Shown one piece after another: positions 7,141 through 16,499 of a DNA stretch of 64,000 bases; position 1 is the stretch's first letter, and each line of letters starts with the position of its first letter. The notes beneath the pieces were generated by a model. That model was not told the DNA's origin, made no database searches, and saw only the letters and a program-made list of their open reading frames with translations. The stretch comes from Faecalibacterium hattorii. Its GTDB lineage: Bacteria > Bacillota > Clostridia > Oscillospirales > Ruminococcaceae. The stretch spans positions 40,338 to 104,337 of the forward strand of contig NZ_PRLC01000013.1 in assembly GCF_003287455.1 (NCBI RefSeq), read 5' to 3'. A program made the position numbers and the translations under genes.

Positions 7141-8423
7141 TTGAGCTACCCAATATCCCGCGCCTCTATACGGCGCTGGCGGAGGTGCTGGCCGTCTGCC
7201 TGTACGCCGACCGTCTGCCGCTGCGGTGCGGAAAGACCGCCACAGGGGCGATCACCGTGGTCTGGGTGATCGTGCTGGGGGCTTTTCTGAAATGCACCGG
7301 CTTTGTGCCGCTGATGTGGTGGATCCCCTGTATGCTCTGTGCGGTGAGTCTGCTCTACATCTACCTTTGGGGCACCCGGTGCGTGAACTGGCTGGAAGCG
7401 CTGTATACCACGGCGCGGGCCTTTATGCTGGCCGAGCTGGCCGCCAGCGTGGAGTGGCAGCTCCACTGCTGGGTCTTCCCGCACCGCAGGGGCGGCGACC
7501 CGCTGGCACTGCTGCTGTTGGTGGTCGTGTACGGTGCGGTGTATGGGGAGATGTACTGGCTGGAGACCAGCCGCCCCCAGCCCAGCGGACATCTGGACAT
7601 CAGCAACAAAGCGGCGCTGGTGGCGGTGGTCATGGCCGGGACCGTCTTTGCGGTGAGCAACCTGCTGTTTTTGGGCAGCGGCAAGGTCACGATGATGCTG
7701 TACTATGTTCGCACGCTGGTGGATATCTGCGGCGTGCTGATCTTGACGGTCCAGCAGGACCAGCTGCGGGAAGCGGCCCTGCACAAGGAGCTGACCGCGC
7801 TGGACAGCGTGCTTCACCGCCAGTATGAGCAGTACAAGCGGAGCAAGGAGGGCGTCAAGCTCATCAACCGGCGCTACCACGAGCTGAAAGTTCAAATCGC
7901 CGACATCCGCGCCGAGCGGGACCGCGCCAAGCAGGACGCGGCCTTGGCTCGGATGGAGTCGGGCATCCTGCAATATGAGGCCGAGAACAAGACCGGCAAC
8001 CCGGTGTTGGACACCCTGCTGACGGCCAAGAGTATGGACTGTCAGGAAAAACACATCCAGATGACCAGCGTAGCCGACGGCCGGGCGCTGAATTTCCTGA
8101 CCACGCGGGAGATCTGCACCATCGTGGGCACCGCGCTGGACAACGCCATTGAGAGCTGCGCCGCTGAGCCGGACCCCGAAAAGCGGCTCATCCGAACGGC
8201 GGTCTATGTCCAGAACGGCTTTGTCATGTTCCGGTTTGAAAATTACTGCGCTGAACCCGTAGAACTGGGCCCGGACGGTCTGCCCGCCCGGAGCGCCCAC
8301 GGCGGCTACGACCTGAAAAGCCTCCGTGCGCTGGCCCAGCAGCACGGCGGCAGCATGACCGTCCACTGGGAGAACCAGTGGTTCACGGTGCGGATGCTGC
8401 TGCCGCTGCCGAAAAAAGCATAA
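7137..8423 (+). CDS. sensor histidine kinase, AgrC-like with GHKL ATPase
   Basis: A 428-residue protein with about six N-terminal hydrophobic segments (to residue ~205), a coiled-coil linker, a putative phosphoacceptor His248 in NRRYHELK, and a C-terminal ATPase with N-box GTALDNAIESC and G-box GGYDLKSLRALAQQHGG. It starts within the regulator stop (ATGA), so the pair is co-translated. The sensor is membrane-embedded, as in peptide-sensing AgrC-like kinases; the ligand cannot be predicted. A strong terminator follows directly. Confidence 0.9.
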   Translation: MIELPNIPRLYTALAEVLAVCLYADRLPLRCGKTATGAITVVWVIVLGAFLKCTGFVPLMWWIPCMLCAVSLLYIYLWGTRCVNWLEALYTTARAFMLAELAASVEWQLHCWVFPHRRGGDPLALLLLVVVYGAVYGEMYWLETSRPQPSGHLDISNKAALVAVVMAGTVFAVSNLLFLGSGKVTMMLYYVRTLVDICGVLILTVQQDQLREAALHKELTALDSVLHRQYEQYKRSKEGVKLINRRYHELKVQIADIRAERDRAKQDAALARMESGILQYEAENKTGNPVLDTLLTAKSMDCQEKHIQMTSVADGRALNFLTTREICTIVGTALDNAIESCAAEPDPEKRLIRTAVYVQNGFVMFRFENYCAEPVELGPDGLPARSAHGGYDLKSLRALAQQHGGSMTVHWENQWFTVRMLLPLPKKA

Positions 8424-8427
8424 ACGA

Positions 8428-8470
8428 GAGGGAGCATTTTGCAAATTGCACAAATGCTCCCTCCTTTTCT
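8428..8470 (+). terminator. terminator of the two-component operon
   Basis: GAGGGAGCATTT (8428-8439) pairs with AAATGCTCCCTC (8452-8463), followed by CTTTTCTTT. Confidence 0.9.
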
Positions 8471-8654
8471 TTGTATATTAGCACAATAGAAATTGAAACC
8501 GATTTGAAACTTTTGACAGATTATGTTTCCAAAACGACAGATTATGAAGAAACTGAAAAATTTCTGTGTGGATTTGTTATCCTATAGATCAGTTCGGCGG
8601 AGTTGTGCGCTCCGCCATCCGTTTATTAACCCCATAAGAAGGAGGAGAAACATT

Positions 8655-11606
8655 ATGCTGTCCATCAATTTGGATGACGTGATGCAGGTTCTGACGAACG
8701 TTCGCAGCTACCTCATCGCGTTTGGCGTAGTTCTCGCTCTGGCGATCATTGTGATGGTTGCGGTGCGGAAGCTGCCCAAAGCAAAAAAGAAGATGATCCG
8801 TGCACAGTCTGGCCTTGCCATTCTGCTGGCGCTGACCATCGTTGTCAACCTGATCTGCACCGGCCCCATGTCCACCATGCTGGACCTCGTTTCCGGCAGC
8901 GGCACCATCAACGAGGAGACCTCTGCAAAGGCCACGGAGCTGGTCAATGAGATCACCGCAGAGGGCGTCGTTCTGGCAAAGGACGAGGACAATGTTCTGC
9001 CGGTGGCTTCTGGCTCCAAGCTGAACGTCTTCGGCTGGTCTTCCACCAACCCCTGCTATGGCGGCACCGGTTCCGGTGCGCTGAACACCGCTTACCCTGT
9101 CACCGATCTGCTGACCGGTCTGCACGATGCCGGCATCGAGACCAACGAGGAACTGAGCAAGTTCTACACCGATTACAAGGCGGACCGCCCCAGCGTTGGC
9201 ATGGTGGAGCAGGACTGGACCCTGCCCGAACCCAATGTCAACCTGTACACCGATGAGATGATGGAGAACGCCAAGGCATTCTCTGACACGGCAATGGTCG
9301 TCATCACCCGCGTCGGCGGCGAGGGCGCTGACCTGCCCACCGATATGGCTTCCGTCGTGGACGGCAGCTGGATCCGCCGCGTGGCACAGGCTTACGGCTC
9401 TGAGCGCGGCACCGCTTACTACAATGGTACTTACGACGATTCCCTGAACGAGGGCAACGACTGGGATAAGGGCGACCACTTCCTGCAGCTGTCCAACCGC
9501 GAAGAGGATCTGCTCGATCTGGTCACTTCCAACTTCGACAACGTCATTCTGGTCTACAACGGCGCAAACGCTTTCCAGATGGACTTCCTGAAGGATTATC
9601 CTCAGATCAAGGGCGTTCTGCTCTGCCCCGGCACCGGTCAGTCCGGCTTTGAGGGCTTCGGCAAGGTCGTTTCCGGCGAGGTCAACCCCTCTGGCCGTAC
9701 CGCGGATACCTATGTTTCGGATCTGACCGCTGCTCCTTGGTGGAACAACTTCGGCGACTTCAAGTACACCAACACCGAGGATCTGAACTCGGATGCAAGC
9801 TTCTTTGACCCGGAAGGCGCCACTCCTTCCTTCGTCAACTACGTGGAAGGCATCTACGTCGGCTACAAGTTCTATGAGACTGCTGCGGACGAAGGCCTGA
9901 TCAACTACGACGATGAAGTCGTGTTCCCCTTCGGCTATGGCCTGAGCTACACTTCCTTCACCAAGGAAATGAGCAGCATCACCTCCGACGGCACCAACCT
10001 GAACTTCACCGTCACCGTTACCAACACCGGTTCTGCTGCCGGTAAGGATGTTGTGGAGATCTACAGCAATCCTCCGTACACCAATGGCGGCATCGAGAAG
10101 GCCTCTGCAAATCTGCTGGACTTCGCCAAGACCAATGAGCTGGCTCCCGGCGAGTCTCAGACCATGGAGTTCTCCATCCCGGTGGAGGATCTGGCTTCCT
10201 ATGATTACCAGACCAACGGCTGCTATGTGCTGGAAGCTGGCGACTATATCATCAGCGCCAACAACGATTCCCACAATGTGGCTGATTCCGAGACCTACAC
10301 CGTTGCATCCGACATCGTTTACAACGAGTCCAACAAGCGCAGCAGCGACGCTGTGGCCGCTACCAATGAGTTCGATTTCGCAGAAGGCGAGGTCACCTAT
10401 CTGTCCCGTGCCGACGGCTTCGCAAACTATGCCGAGGCTACCGCTGCTCCCGCAAACTATGAGATGTCCGATGCGGACAAGGCTGTGTTCTACAACGCGC
10501 ACAGCTACACCGAGTCTGGCTATGAGGCTGACGACGACGCAAATGCTGAGGACATCACCACCGGCGCAAAGAACGGCCTGAAGCTGGTTGACCTGCGCGG
10601 CGTGGATTACAACGACCCCAAGTGGGATGACCTGCTGGATCAGATGACCATTGAGGATATGCAGCAGCTCATCGGCTTTGGCGGCTACCAGACCGCTGCG
10701 GTCTCCAGCATCGAGAAGGTCCGTACCAATGACTGCGACGGCCCTGCTTCCATCAACAACAACTTCACCGGTGTCGGCTCCGTCGGCTTCCCGGCTGCTA
10801 CCCTCATCGGTATGACTTGGAGCAAGGAGCTGGCCCACGCCTTCGGCGACAGCATCGGCGAGATGGCCAATGAGATGGACACCTCCGGCTGGTACGGCCC
10901 CGCTATGAACATCCACCGCACTGCATTCGCTGGCCGTAACTTCGAGTATTACTCTGAGGACGGCGTCCTGTCCGGCGTCATGGCTTCCAACGCCATCAAG
11001 GGCGCTCAGGAACACGGCGTCTACGCTTACATGAAGCACTTCGCCCTGAACGATCAGGAAGGCAACCGTACTTCCATGGTGGCTACTTGGTCCAACGAAC
11101 AGGCCATCCGTGAGATCTACCTGCGTCCCTTCGAGATGTCGGTCAAGGATGCGGACAGCCACGCAGTCATGTCCTCCTTCAACTACATTGGCAACCGCTG
11201 GGCTGGCGGCTGCTCCGAGCTGCTGAAGAATGTCCTCCGTGGGGAGTGGGGCTTCGTGGGCTTTGTTGAGACCGACTACTTCGGTGTCTACGGCTACATG
11301 ACCGCAGATCAGGGCGTCCGCAACGGCAGCGACCTGATGCTCTGCACCACCGGCAACGATTTCAATACCGTTACCGTGCTGACCAACAGCAGCAAGCAGG
11401 CTCTGCGCGAGGCTTCCAAGAACATCCTCTACACCGTGGTCAACAGCCGCGCTTATGCGGAGGAGAACCTGAACCCCGGTATGCCCAAGTGGAAGATCAT
11501 CATGATCGGCGCTGACGTCATCGTCGCCCTGCTCATCGTTGGTCTGGAGTACACTGCCATCAAGGGCTACAAAAAGCGCAAGGAAGAGGAAACCGAGAAC
11601 GCCTGA
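8655..11606 (+). CDS. membrane-anchored GH3 beta-glucosidase with permuted domain order
   Basis: A 983-residue protein; ATG 8655 follows GGAGGA and gives a hydrophobic N-terminus with two membrane segments (about residues 18-38 and 50-70). The C-terminal-type GH3 domain comes first (VLAKDEDNVLPVASGSKLNVFGW), then an Fn3-like domain (PFGYGLSYTSF, VTVTNTGSAAGKDVVEIY), and then the TIM-barrel normally found at the N-terminus (DCDGPASINN, GRNFEYYSEDG, MKHFALNDQE). The nucleophile is Asp874 in ETDYFG. A final membrane segment (WKIIMIGADVIVALLIVGLE) sits at the C-terminus. Reversed order is known in some rumen GH3 enzymes; anchoring at both ends is less usual. Probably hydrolyses beta-glucosides at the outer membrane face; topology is inferred. 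Confidence 0.9.
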   Translation: MLSINLDDVMQVLTNVRSYLIAFGVVLALAIIVMVAVRKLPKAKKKMIRAQSGLAILLALTIVVNLICTGPMSTMLDLVSGSGTINEETSAKATELVNEITAEGVVLAKDEDNVLPVASGSKLNVFGWSSTNPCYGGTGSGALNTAYPVTDLLTGLHDAGIETNEELSKFYTDYKADRPSVGMVEQDWTLPEPNVNLYTDEMMENAKAFSDTAMVVITRVGGEGADLPTDMASVVDGSWIRRVAQAYGSERGTAYYNGTYDDSLNEGNDWDKGDHFLQLSNREEDLLDLVTSNFDNVILVYNGANAFQMDFLKDYPQIKGVLLCPGTGQSGFEGFGKVVSGEVNPSGRTADTYVSDLTAAPWWNNFGDFKYTNTEDLNSDASFFDPEGATPSFVNYVEGIYVGYKFYETAADEGLINYDDEVVFPFGYGLSYTSFTKEMSSITSDGTNLNFTVTVTNTGSAAGKDVVEIYSNPPYTNGGIEKASANLLDFAKTNELAPGESQTMEFSIPVEDLASYDYQTNGCYVLEAGDYIISANNDSHNVADSETYTVASDIVYNESNKRSSDAVAATNEFDFAEGEVTYLSRADGFANYAEATAAPANYEMSDADKAVFYNAHSYTESGYEADDDANAEDITTGAKNGLKLVDLRGVDYNDPKWDDLLDQMTIEDMQQLIGFGGYQTAAVSSIEKVRTNDCDGPASINNNFTGVGSVGFPAATLIGMTWSKELAHAFGDSIGEMANEMDTSGWYGPAMNIHRTAFAGRNFEYYSEDGVLSGVMASNAIKGAQEHGVYAYMKHFALNDQEGNRTSMVATWSNEQAIREIYLRPFEMSVKDADSHAVMSSFNYIGNRWAGGCSELLKNVLRGEWGFVGFVETDYFGVYGYMTADQGVRNGSDLMLCTTGNDFNTVTVLTNSSKQALREASKNILYTVVNSRAYAEENLNPGMPKWKIIMIGADVIVALLIVGLEYTAIKGYKKRKEEETENA

Positions 11607-11653
11607 TGCGCACTCTGGGTTCTGAACCGATGCAGCACCTGAACTGAACCAAC

Positions 11654-11691
11654 GGCAAAGGCCCGCTGCGCAAAAACAGCGGGCCTTTGCC
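11654..11691 (+). terminator. hairpin between the two GH3 genes, weak terminator
   Basis: GGCAAAGGCCCGCTG and CAGCGGGCCTTTGCC form a perfect 15-bp stem with an 8-nt loop, but no T-run follows. It may stabilise the upstream mRNA or cause partial readthrough into the next gene, which starts 28 nt later. Confidence 0.55.
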
Positions 11692-11719
11692 CTGCTCAGG
11701 AAACAAAGAGGAAAATGCG

Positions 11720-14137
11720 ATGAAACACGCAGACATCATTCAAACACTGGATCTGGAACAGAAATGCGCCCTGCTTTCCGGCGGGACGGTGTTCGACACC
11801 CGCGCGCTGCCGGGCAAAAACGTCCCCTCCATCACCCTGTCGGACGGCCCCAACGGCGTGCGCAAACAGGCGGGCGCGGCGGACCATCTGGGCCTGAACC
11901 CCAGCGTGCCCGCAACCTGCTTCCCGACGTCCGCCACCGTGGCAAACAGCTGGGACCCCGCCTTGGGCGAGGCCGTCGGCGAGGCCATGGGCGAGGAAGC
12001 CGCCGCGCAGGAAGTTTCGGTCCTGCTGGGCCCCGGCCTGAACATCAAGCGCAGCCCGCTGTGCGGCCGCAACTTCGAGTATTTCTCTGAGGACCCCTAT
12101 CTGGCCGGTAAAATGGCGGCGGGCTATGTCCGCGGCATCCAGAAGAACGGCATCGCGGCCTGCCCCAAGCACTTCGCGGTGAACAGTCAGGAGCTGCGCC
12201 GGATGGCCAGCGACTCCATCGTGGACGAGCGCACCCTGCGGGAAATCTACCTCACCGGCTTTGAGATCGTGGTCAAAGAGGCAAAGCCGAAGACCATCAT
12301 GTCCTCCTACAACCTCATCAACGGCACCTATGCCAACGAGAACGCCCATCTGCTCAAGGACATCCTGCGGAAGGACTGGGGCTTCGAGGGTGCCGTCGTC
12401 ACCGACTGGGGCGGCTCCAACGACCACGCCCTCGGCGTGAAGAACGGCTCCACGCTGGAGATGCCCTTCCCCGGCGACGACTCCGTCCGGGAGCTGATGA
12501 AGGCCGTGGAGAGCGGCAAAATTTCGGAAGCGGACGTGGACGCCCGGCTGGACGAGCTGCTGGAGCTGGTGCTGGACACCAAGGCCGCCGTCGAAGCGGC
12601 CCCCCGCACCTTTGACGCCGACGCCCATCATGCGCTGGCCCGCCGCGCGGCGGGGGAGAGCATCGTTCTGCTCAAGAATGAGGGCGGCATCCTGCCTCTG
12701 AAAGCGGGCGAGAAGGTGGCCGTCATCGGCGACTTCGCCAAGACGCCCCGGTATCAGGGGGCCGGTTCCAGTGCCGTCAACTCCATCAAAGTGGATTCCT
12801 TCCTCGACTGTCTGACCGAGAGCGGCCTTGTGAGCGCGGGTTATGCGCAGGGCTTTGAGCGGCAGGGCAAGGCAAACGACACCCTGAAGCAGGAAGCCGT
12901 GGCGCTGGCGCAGAACGCCAACGTCGTTCTGCTCTGCATGGGTCTGGACGAGATCAAGGAGAGCGAGGGCATCGACCGCTCCAACATGAAGCTGGCGCAG
13001 AGCCAACTGGACCTGCTGGCAGCCGTTGCCGCCGTCAACCCGAACGTCATCGTCCTGCTCAGCGCGGGTTCTTCTCTGGAAACGGAGTGGCTGCGGGACT
13101 GCAAGGCGCTGGTCTACGGCTGCCTCGGCGGTCAGGCGGGCGCGGGCGCTCTGGTGGACGTGCTCACCGGCGCGGTCTGCCCCAGCGGCAAGCTGGCCGA
13201 AACGTGGGTGAACGGCTACGACGATTCCCCGGTGAAGGATCACTTCGCGGGCGAGGGCCGCACCGTGCAGTACCGCGAGGGCCTGTATGTGGGCTACCGC
13301 TACTTTGAGACGGCGGGCAAGCCTGTGGCCTTCCCCTTCGGCTACGGCCTGAGCTACACTACCTTCGCCTACAGCGGCCTCAAAGCCGCTGCCGACGGCG
13401 TGACTCTGACCGTGACCAACACCGGCAGGTGCGCCGGTGCCGAGATCGTGCAGCTCTACGTGGCCAAGCCCGACGCCAAGATCTTCCGCCCCGCACAGGA
13501 GCTGAAGGGGTTTGCAAAGGTCTGGCTGGAGGCTGGCGAGAGCAAGACCGTCACCATCCCGCTGGACGATAAGGCGTTCCGTTATTGGAATATCACCACC
13601 GATGGCTGGGAGGTCGAGGGCGGCAAGTACCTGATCCGTGTGGGCGCTTCCAGCGATGACATCTGCCTGACCGGCGAGATCACGGTGCTGGGCACCGGGG
13701 CCCCGAACCCCTACCAGAGCGTCGAGCTGCCCCACTACCGGACCGGCGAGGTCACGCAGGTCTCCGATGAGGAGTTTGCCGCCCTGCTGGGCCGCCCCAT
13801 CCCGGAGGATAAGATCAAGATCGACCGCAATATGACGCTGGGCGAGCTGGGCCACGGCCGCAGCCCGCTGGGCTGGATCGTTGCGGCGGTGCTGGGGCAG
13901 CTGCTGCGGCGGAGCATTCAGCGCGGCAAGCCGGATCTGAACATCCTGTTCCAGTACAATATGCCGCTGCGTGCCTTGGCCAAGATGACCAACGGTGCCA
14001 TCAGCATGGGCATGGTGGACGGCATCGTGATGGAAGCACAGGGCTTCTGGATCATCGGTCTGCTGCGGGTCATCGTGGAGGCCGTGAAGAACATCGTCCT
14101 CAACGCGCAGATGGAAAACCGCCTGAAAAACAGCTGA
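11720..14137 (+). CDS. GH3 beta-glucosidase, canonical domain order
   Basis: An 805-residue cytoplasmic-type GH3 enzyme, starting MKHADIIQTLDLEQKCALL with an AGAGGA site upstream. The TIM-barrel is N-terminal (SDGPNGVRKQ, GRNFEYFSEDPYLAG, KHFAVNSQE) with nucleophile Asp229 in VVTDWGGSND; the alpha/beta domain follows (GAGSSAVNSIKV), then an Fn3-like domain (FPFGYGLSYTTF). An extra tail of about 110 residues after LGTGAPNPYQ contains two amphipathic or hydrophobic helices (LGWIVAAVLGQLL; FWIIGLLRVIVEAVKNIV), suggesting peripheral membrane attachment. It is spaced 13 nt from the GtrA-like gene. Likely substrate: beta-linked gluco-oligosaccharides, not resolvable further. Confidence 0.92.
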   Translation: MKHADIIQTLDLEQKCALLSGGTVFDTRALPGKNVPSITLSDGPNGVRKQAGAADHLGLNPSVPATCFPTSATVANSWDPALGEAVGEAMGEEAAAQEVSVLLGPGLNIKRSPLCGRNFEYFSEDPYLAGKMAAGYVRGIQKNGIAACPKHFAVNSQELRRMASDSIVDERTLREIYLTGFEIVVKEAKPKTIMSSYNLINGTYANENAHLLKDILRKDWGFEGAVVTDWGGSNDHALGVKNGSTLEMPFPGDDSVRELMKAVESGKISEADVDARLDELLELVLDTKAAVEAAPRTFDADAHHALARRAAGESIVLLKNEGGILPLKAGEKVAVIGDFAKTPRYQGAGSSAVNSIKVDSFLDCLTESGLVSAGYAQGFERQGKANDTLKQEAVALAQNANVVLLCMGLDEIKESEGIDRSNMKLAQSQLDLLAAVAAVNPNVIVLLSAGSSLETEWLRDCKALVYGCLGGQAGAGALVDVLTGAVCPSGKLAETWVNGYDDSPVKDHFAGEGRTVQYREGLYVGYRYFETAGKPVAFPFGYGLSYTTFAYSGLKAAADGVTLTVTNTGRCAGAEIVQLYVAKPDAKIFRPAQELKGFAKVWLEAGESKTVTIPLDDKAFRYWNITTDGWEVEGGKYLIRVGASSDDICLTGEITVLGTGAPNPYQSVELPHYRTGEVTQVSDEEFAALLGRPIPEDKIKIDRNMTLGELGHGRSPLGWIVAAVLGQLLRRSIQRGKPDLNILFQYNMPLRALAKMTNGAISMGMVDGIVMEAQGFWIIGLLRVIVEAVKNIVLNAQMENRLKNS

Positions 14138-14150
14138 AAGGGAAGTAAGT

Positions 14151-14705
14151 ATGAACTTCTGGAATGATTTTGCCGCCAAGCACCCGGCGGCTGCCAAATG
14201 GGTGCGTGAGGGCGGTCTGTTCGTCATCGTGTCGAACCTCATCACCGTCTTCAAGTATCTGCTGCTGCAGTTCCTGCCTGCAGCGTTCAAGAGTCTGCCG
14301 GTGGTGGACTTCGGCTGGCCGGGCATCGACATCACCCTGTTCGGCGAGACCTTCAAGTGGAACATCCTCGGCTATGACGCCGCTCACGGCGGTCTGCCCT
14401 ACTTCTGCGCTTACATGATCGCTATGGTCATCGGCGAGTGCATTAACTTCCCGATCCAGCGCAGCTTCGTCTTCCGCAGCAAGGGCAACCTCGGCAAGCA
14501 GATCGCATGGTATGTGCTGGCCTTCTGCGTCATCACCTGCATTGTCAACTCCATCAACTGCATCTGGGTCGCGGTGGCCGGTCTGCTGGTGCCCGACTTC
14601 ATCTACAACATCGGCACCACCGTCCTGAACGGCGGCATCTCGATGATCATCTTCTTCTTCGTCAATAAGATCATCTTCCCCGAAGGCGAGGCCAAGAAGA
14701 ACTAA
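14151..14705 (+). CDS. GtrA-like multi-pass membrane protein
   Basis: A 184-residue protein with about four membrane segments. The segment ECINFPIQRSFVFRSKGNLG resembles the GtrA-family pattern (FPLNRRFVFRS) between membrane helices. GtrA-like proteins are proposed to move lipid-linked sugars or act in cell-surface polysaccharide work. It sits 13 nt after the GH3 gene in the same direction, so it is probably co-transcribed with glucosidase functions. A strong terminator follows. Family assignment rests on this motif and topology only. Confidence 0.7.
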   Translation: MNFWNDFAAKHPAAAKWVREGGLFVIVSNLITVFKYLLLQFLPAAFKSLPVVDFGWPGIDITLFGETFKWNILGYDAAHGGLPYFCAYMIAMVIGECINFPIQRSFVFRSKGNLGKQIAWYVLAFCVITCIVNSINCIWVAVAGLLVPDFIYNIGTTVLNGGISMIIFFFVNKIIFPEGEAKKN

Positions 14706-14744
14706 ACAGTGCGTTTCTCCTTCATCATTATCATTTCTCCATAG

Positions 14745-14785
14745 AACAAAACGCCCGGTACCGTGCAGGAACCGGGCGTTTTGTT
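14745..14785 (+). terminator. terminator after the GH3-GtrA operon
   Basis: AACAAAACGCCCGGT pairs perfectly with ACCGGGCGTTTTGTT around an 11-nt loop; T-rich sequence follows. Confidence 0.88.
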
Positions 14786-14918
14786 GTCGTTTTGCGGATT
14801 TTTTGTCCGCCCATCGCGGACTTTTTGCGGATAGGGCCGAAGTTTCCAAAAAGGCTTGCACTTCTGTGCTTTAGTGTGGTAAAATCAGAGCAACCTTATA
14901 TGGGAAAGGGGAAAGTAT

Positions 14919-16436
14919 ATGAGCAACATCTGTATCATTGTTACCATCGTTGTCTATCTGGTGGCAATGCTGCTCGTCGGGTTTGCGTACAGCAAATCCA
15001 ACAACGACAGCACCGACTTCTACCTTGGCGGCCGCAAGATGGGCCCGCTGGTCACGGCCATGAGCGCCGAGGCCAGCGATATGTCCAGCTGGCTGCTGAT
15101 GGGGATGCCCGGCCTCGCGTACCTGACCGGCATCGCCTCGCCCGGCTGGACGGCCATCGGCCTTGCGGTGGGCACATGGCTGAACTGGCTGATCGTGGCC
15201 CGGCGGCTGCGGCGGTACTCGGCCAATCTGGACGCCATCACGGTGCCGCAGTTCTTGTCGCTGCGATTCCATGACCAGCGCAACCTGCTCAACGCGCTGG
15301 GCGCGGTCATCATCATCGTCTTCTTCGTGCCCTACACGGCCTCCGGCTTTGCGGCCTGCGGCAAGCTGTTCCACAGCCTGTTCGGGGTGGACTACATGGC
15401 GGCGATGCTGGTGTCGGCCCTCGTCATCGTGGGTTATACGATTCTGGGCGGTTTCCGCGCCGTGACCACCACCGACCTTATCCAGTCCATCGTCATGTCG
15501 CTGGCGCTGGTGGCTGTGCTGGTGTACGGCATCGGCGCGGCGGGCGGCTGGGACGCCGTGGTGACCAACGCCCAGAGCCTGACCGGCTACCTGACCATGA
15601 TGGCCAGCCACGACGCGGCCGCCAACACAGCCACCTCCTACAGTCTGCTGGACATCGTCTCTACGATGGCGTGGGGTCTCGGCTATTTCGGAATGCCCCA
15701 CATCCTGCTCCGTTTCATGGCCATTGAGGATGAGAAGAAGCTGGTCCTCAGCCGCCGCATCGCCTCGGTGTGGGTGGTCATCGCGATGACGGCCTCCATC
15801 GTCATCGGTGTGGTGGGCCTCGGCATGACCAAGGCCGGTGCGCTGGAGTTCTTGGGCGGTTCGTCCAGCGAGACCCTCATCGTCCGCATCGCCAGCCTTA
15901 TCAGCGGCCACGGCATGCTGGCGGCCGTTCTGGCGGGCCTGATCTTGGCGGGCATTCTGGCTGCGACCATGTCCACCGCCGACAGTCAGATGCTGGCGGC
16001 AGCGTCCAGCGTCTCCCAGAACATCCTGCAGGAGTTCGCCCACCTCAAGCTCAGCGAGAAGCAGAGCCTGTTTGCCGCCCGCCTGACCATCATCTGCGTC
16101 AGCGTGGTGGGCGTGGTGCTGGCCCGCGACCCGGATTCCAGCGTCTTCGGCATCGTCAGCTTCGCGTGGGCCGGTTTCGGCGGCGCGTTCGGCGCGGTCG
16201 TCCTCTGTGCGCTGTTCTGGAAGCGCTGCAACTGGCAGGGCGCTCTGGCTGGGATGCTCTGCGGCGGCCTGATGGTCTTCGTCTGGAAGTACCTCATCAG
16301 CCCGCTGGGCGGCATTTTCGGCATCTATGAGCTGCTGCCCGCCTTCCTGACCTCGCTGGTCGTCTGCTTTGTCGTCAGCCTCGTCACCCCGGCACCTTCC
16401 GAGGAGATCGAAGCGGAGTTCGAGGCAGCGAAGTAA
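14919..16436 (+). CDS. putP: sodium/proline symporter
   Basis: A 505-residue sodium:solute symporter with about 13 membrane segments, the length expected for PutP. Family patterns include TDFYLGGRKMGPLVTAMSAEASDMSSW (shown in part: DFYLGGRKMGP, SAEASDMSSW), VPQFLSLRF near residue 108, and ILAATMSTADSQML, the sodium-site helix. A GGAAAGG ribosome-binding region precedes ATG 14919. It is monocistronic, between terminators. PutP is the best match within the family, though other amino-acid or osmolyte substrates cannot be ruled out. Confidence 0.92.
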   Translation: MSNICIIVTIVVYLVAMLLVGFAYSKSNNDSTDFYLGGRKMGPLVTAMSAEASDMSSWLLMGMPGLAYLTGIASPGWTAIGLAVGTWLNWLIVARRLRRYSANLDAITVPQFLSLRFHDQRNLLNALGAVIIIVFFVPYTASGFAACGKLFHSLFGVDYMAAMLVSALVIVGYTILGGFRAVTTTDLIQSIVMSLALVAVLVYGIGAAGGWDAVVTNAQSLTGYLTMMASHDAAANTATSYSLLDIVSTMAWGLGYFGMPHILLRFMAIEDEKKLVLSRRIASVWVVIAMTASIVIGVVGLGMTKAGALEFLGGSSSETLIVRIASLISGHGMLAAVLAGLILAGILAATMSTADSQMLAAASSVSQNILQEFAHLKLSEKQSLFAARLTIICVSVVGVVLARDPDSSVFGIVSFAWAGFGGAFGAVVLCALFWKRCNWQGALAGMLCGGLMVFVWKYLISPLGGIFGIYELLPAFLTSLVVCFVVSLVTPAPSEEIEAEFEAAK

Positions 16437-16450
16437 AGAGGAAAAATAAG

Positions 16451-16488
16451 AAATGAGCCTTTGCAGAAAACGCAAAGGCTCATTTTGT
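16451..16488 (+). terminator. putP terminator
   Basis: AAATGAGCCTTTGC and GCAAAGGCTCATTT form a 14-bp stem followed by TTGTAT. Confidence 0.85.
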
Positions 16489-16499
16489 ATCCGGAAAAA

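Noticed and set aside
8513..8545. Promoter for the permuted GH3 gene (TTGACA at 8513)
   Set aside because: The -35 box is perfect, but no -10 at proper spacing; GATTAT is 21 nt away.
8589..11162. Long open frame on the minus strand opposite the permuted GH3 gene
   Set aside because: Composition effect of the G+C-rich sense gene; its translation is low-complexity Val/Leu/Gly without domains, and it has no ribosome-binding site.
11696..14365. 889-codon minus-strand frame opposite the second GH3 gene
   Set aside because: Antisense shadow: His/Gln/Arg/Leu-rich with no motifs, covering the coding strand of a clear enzyme.
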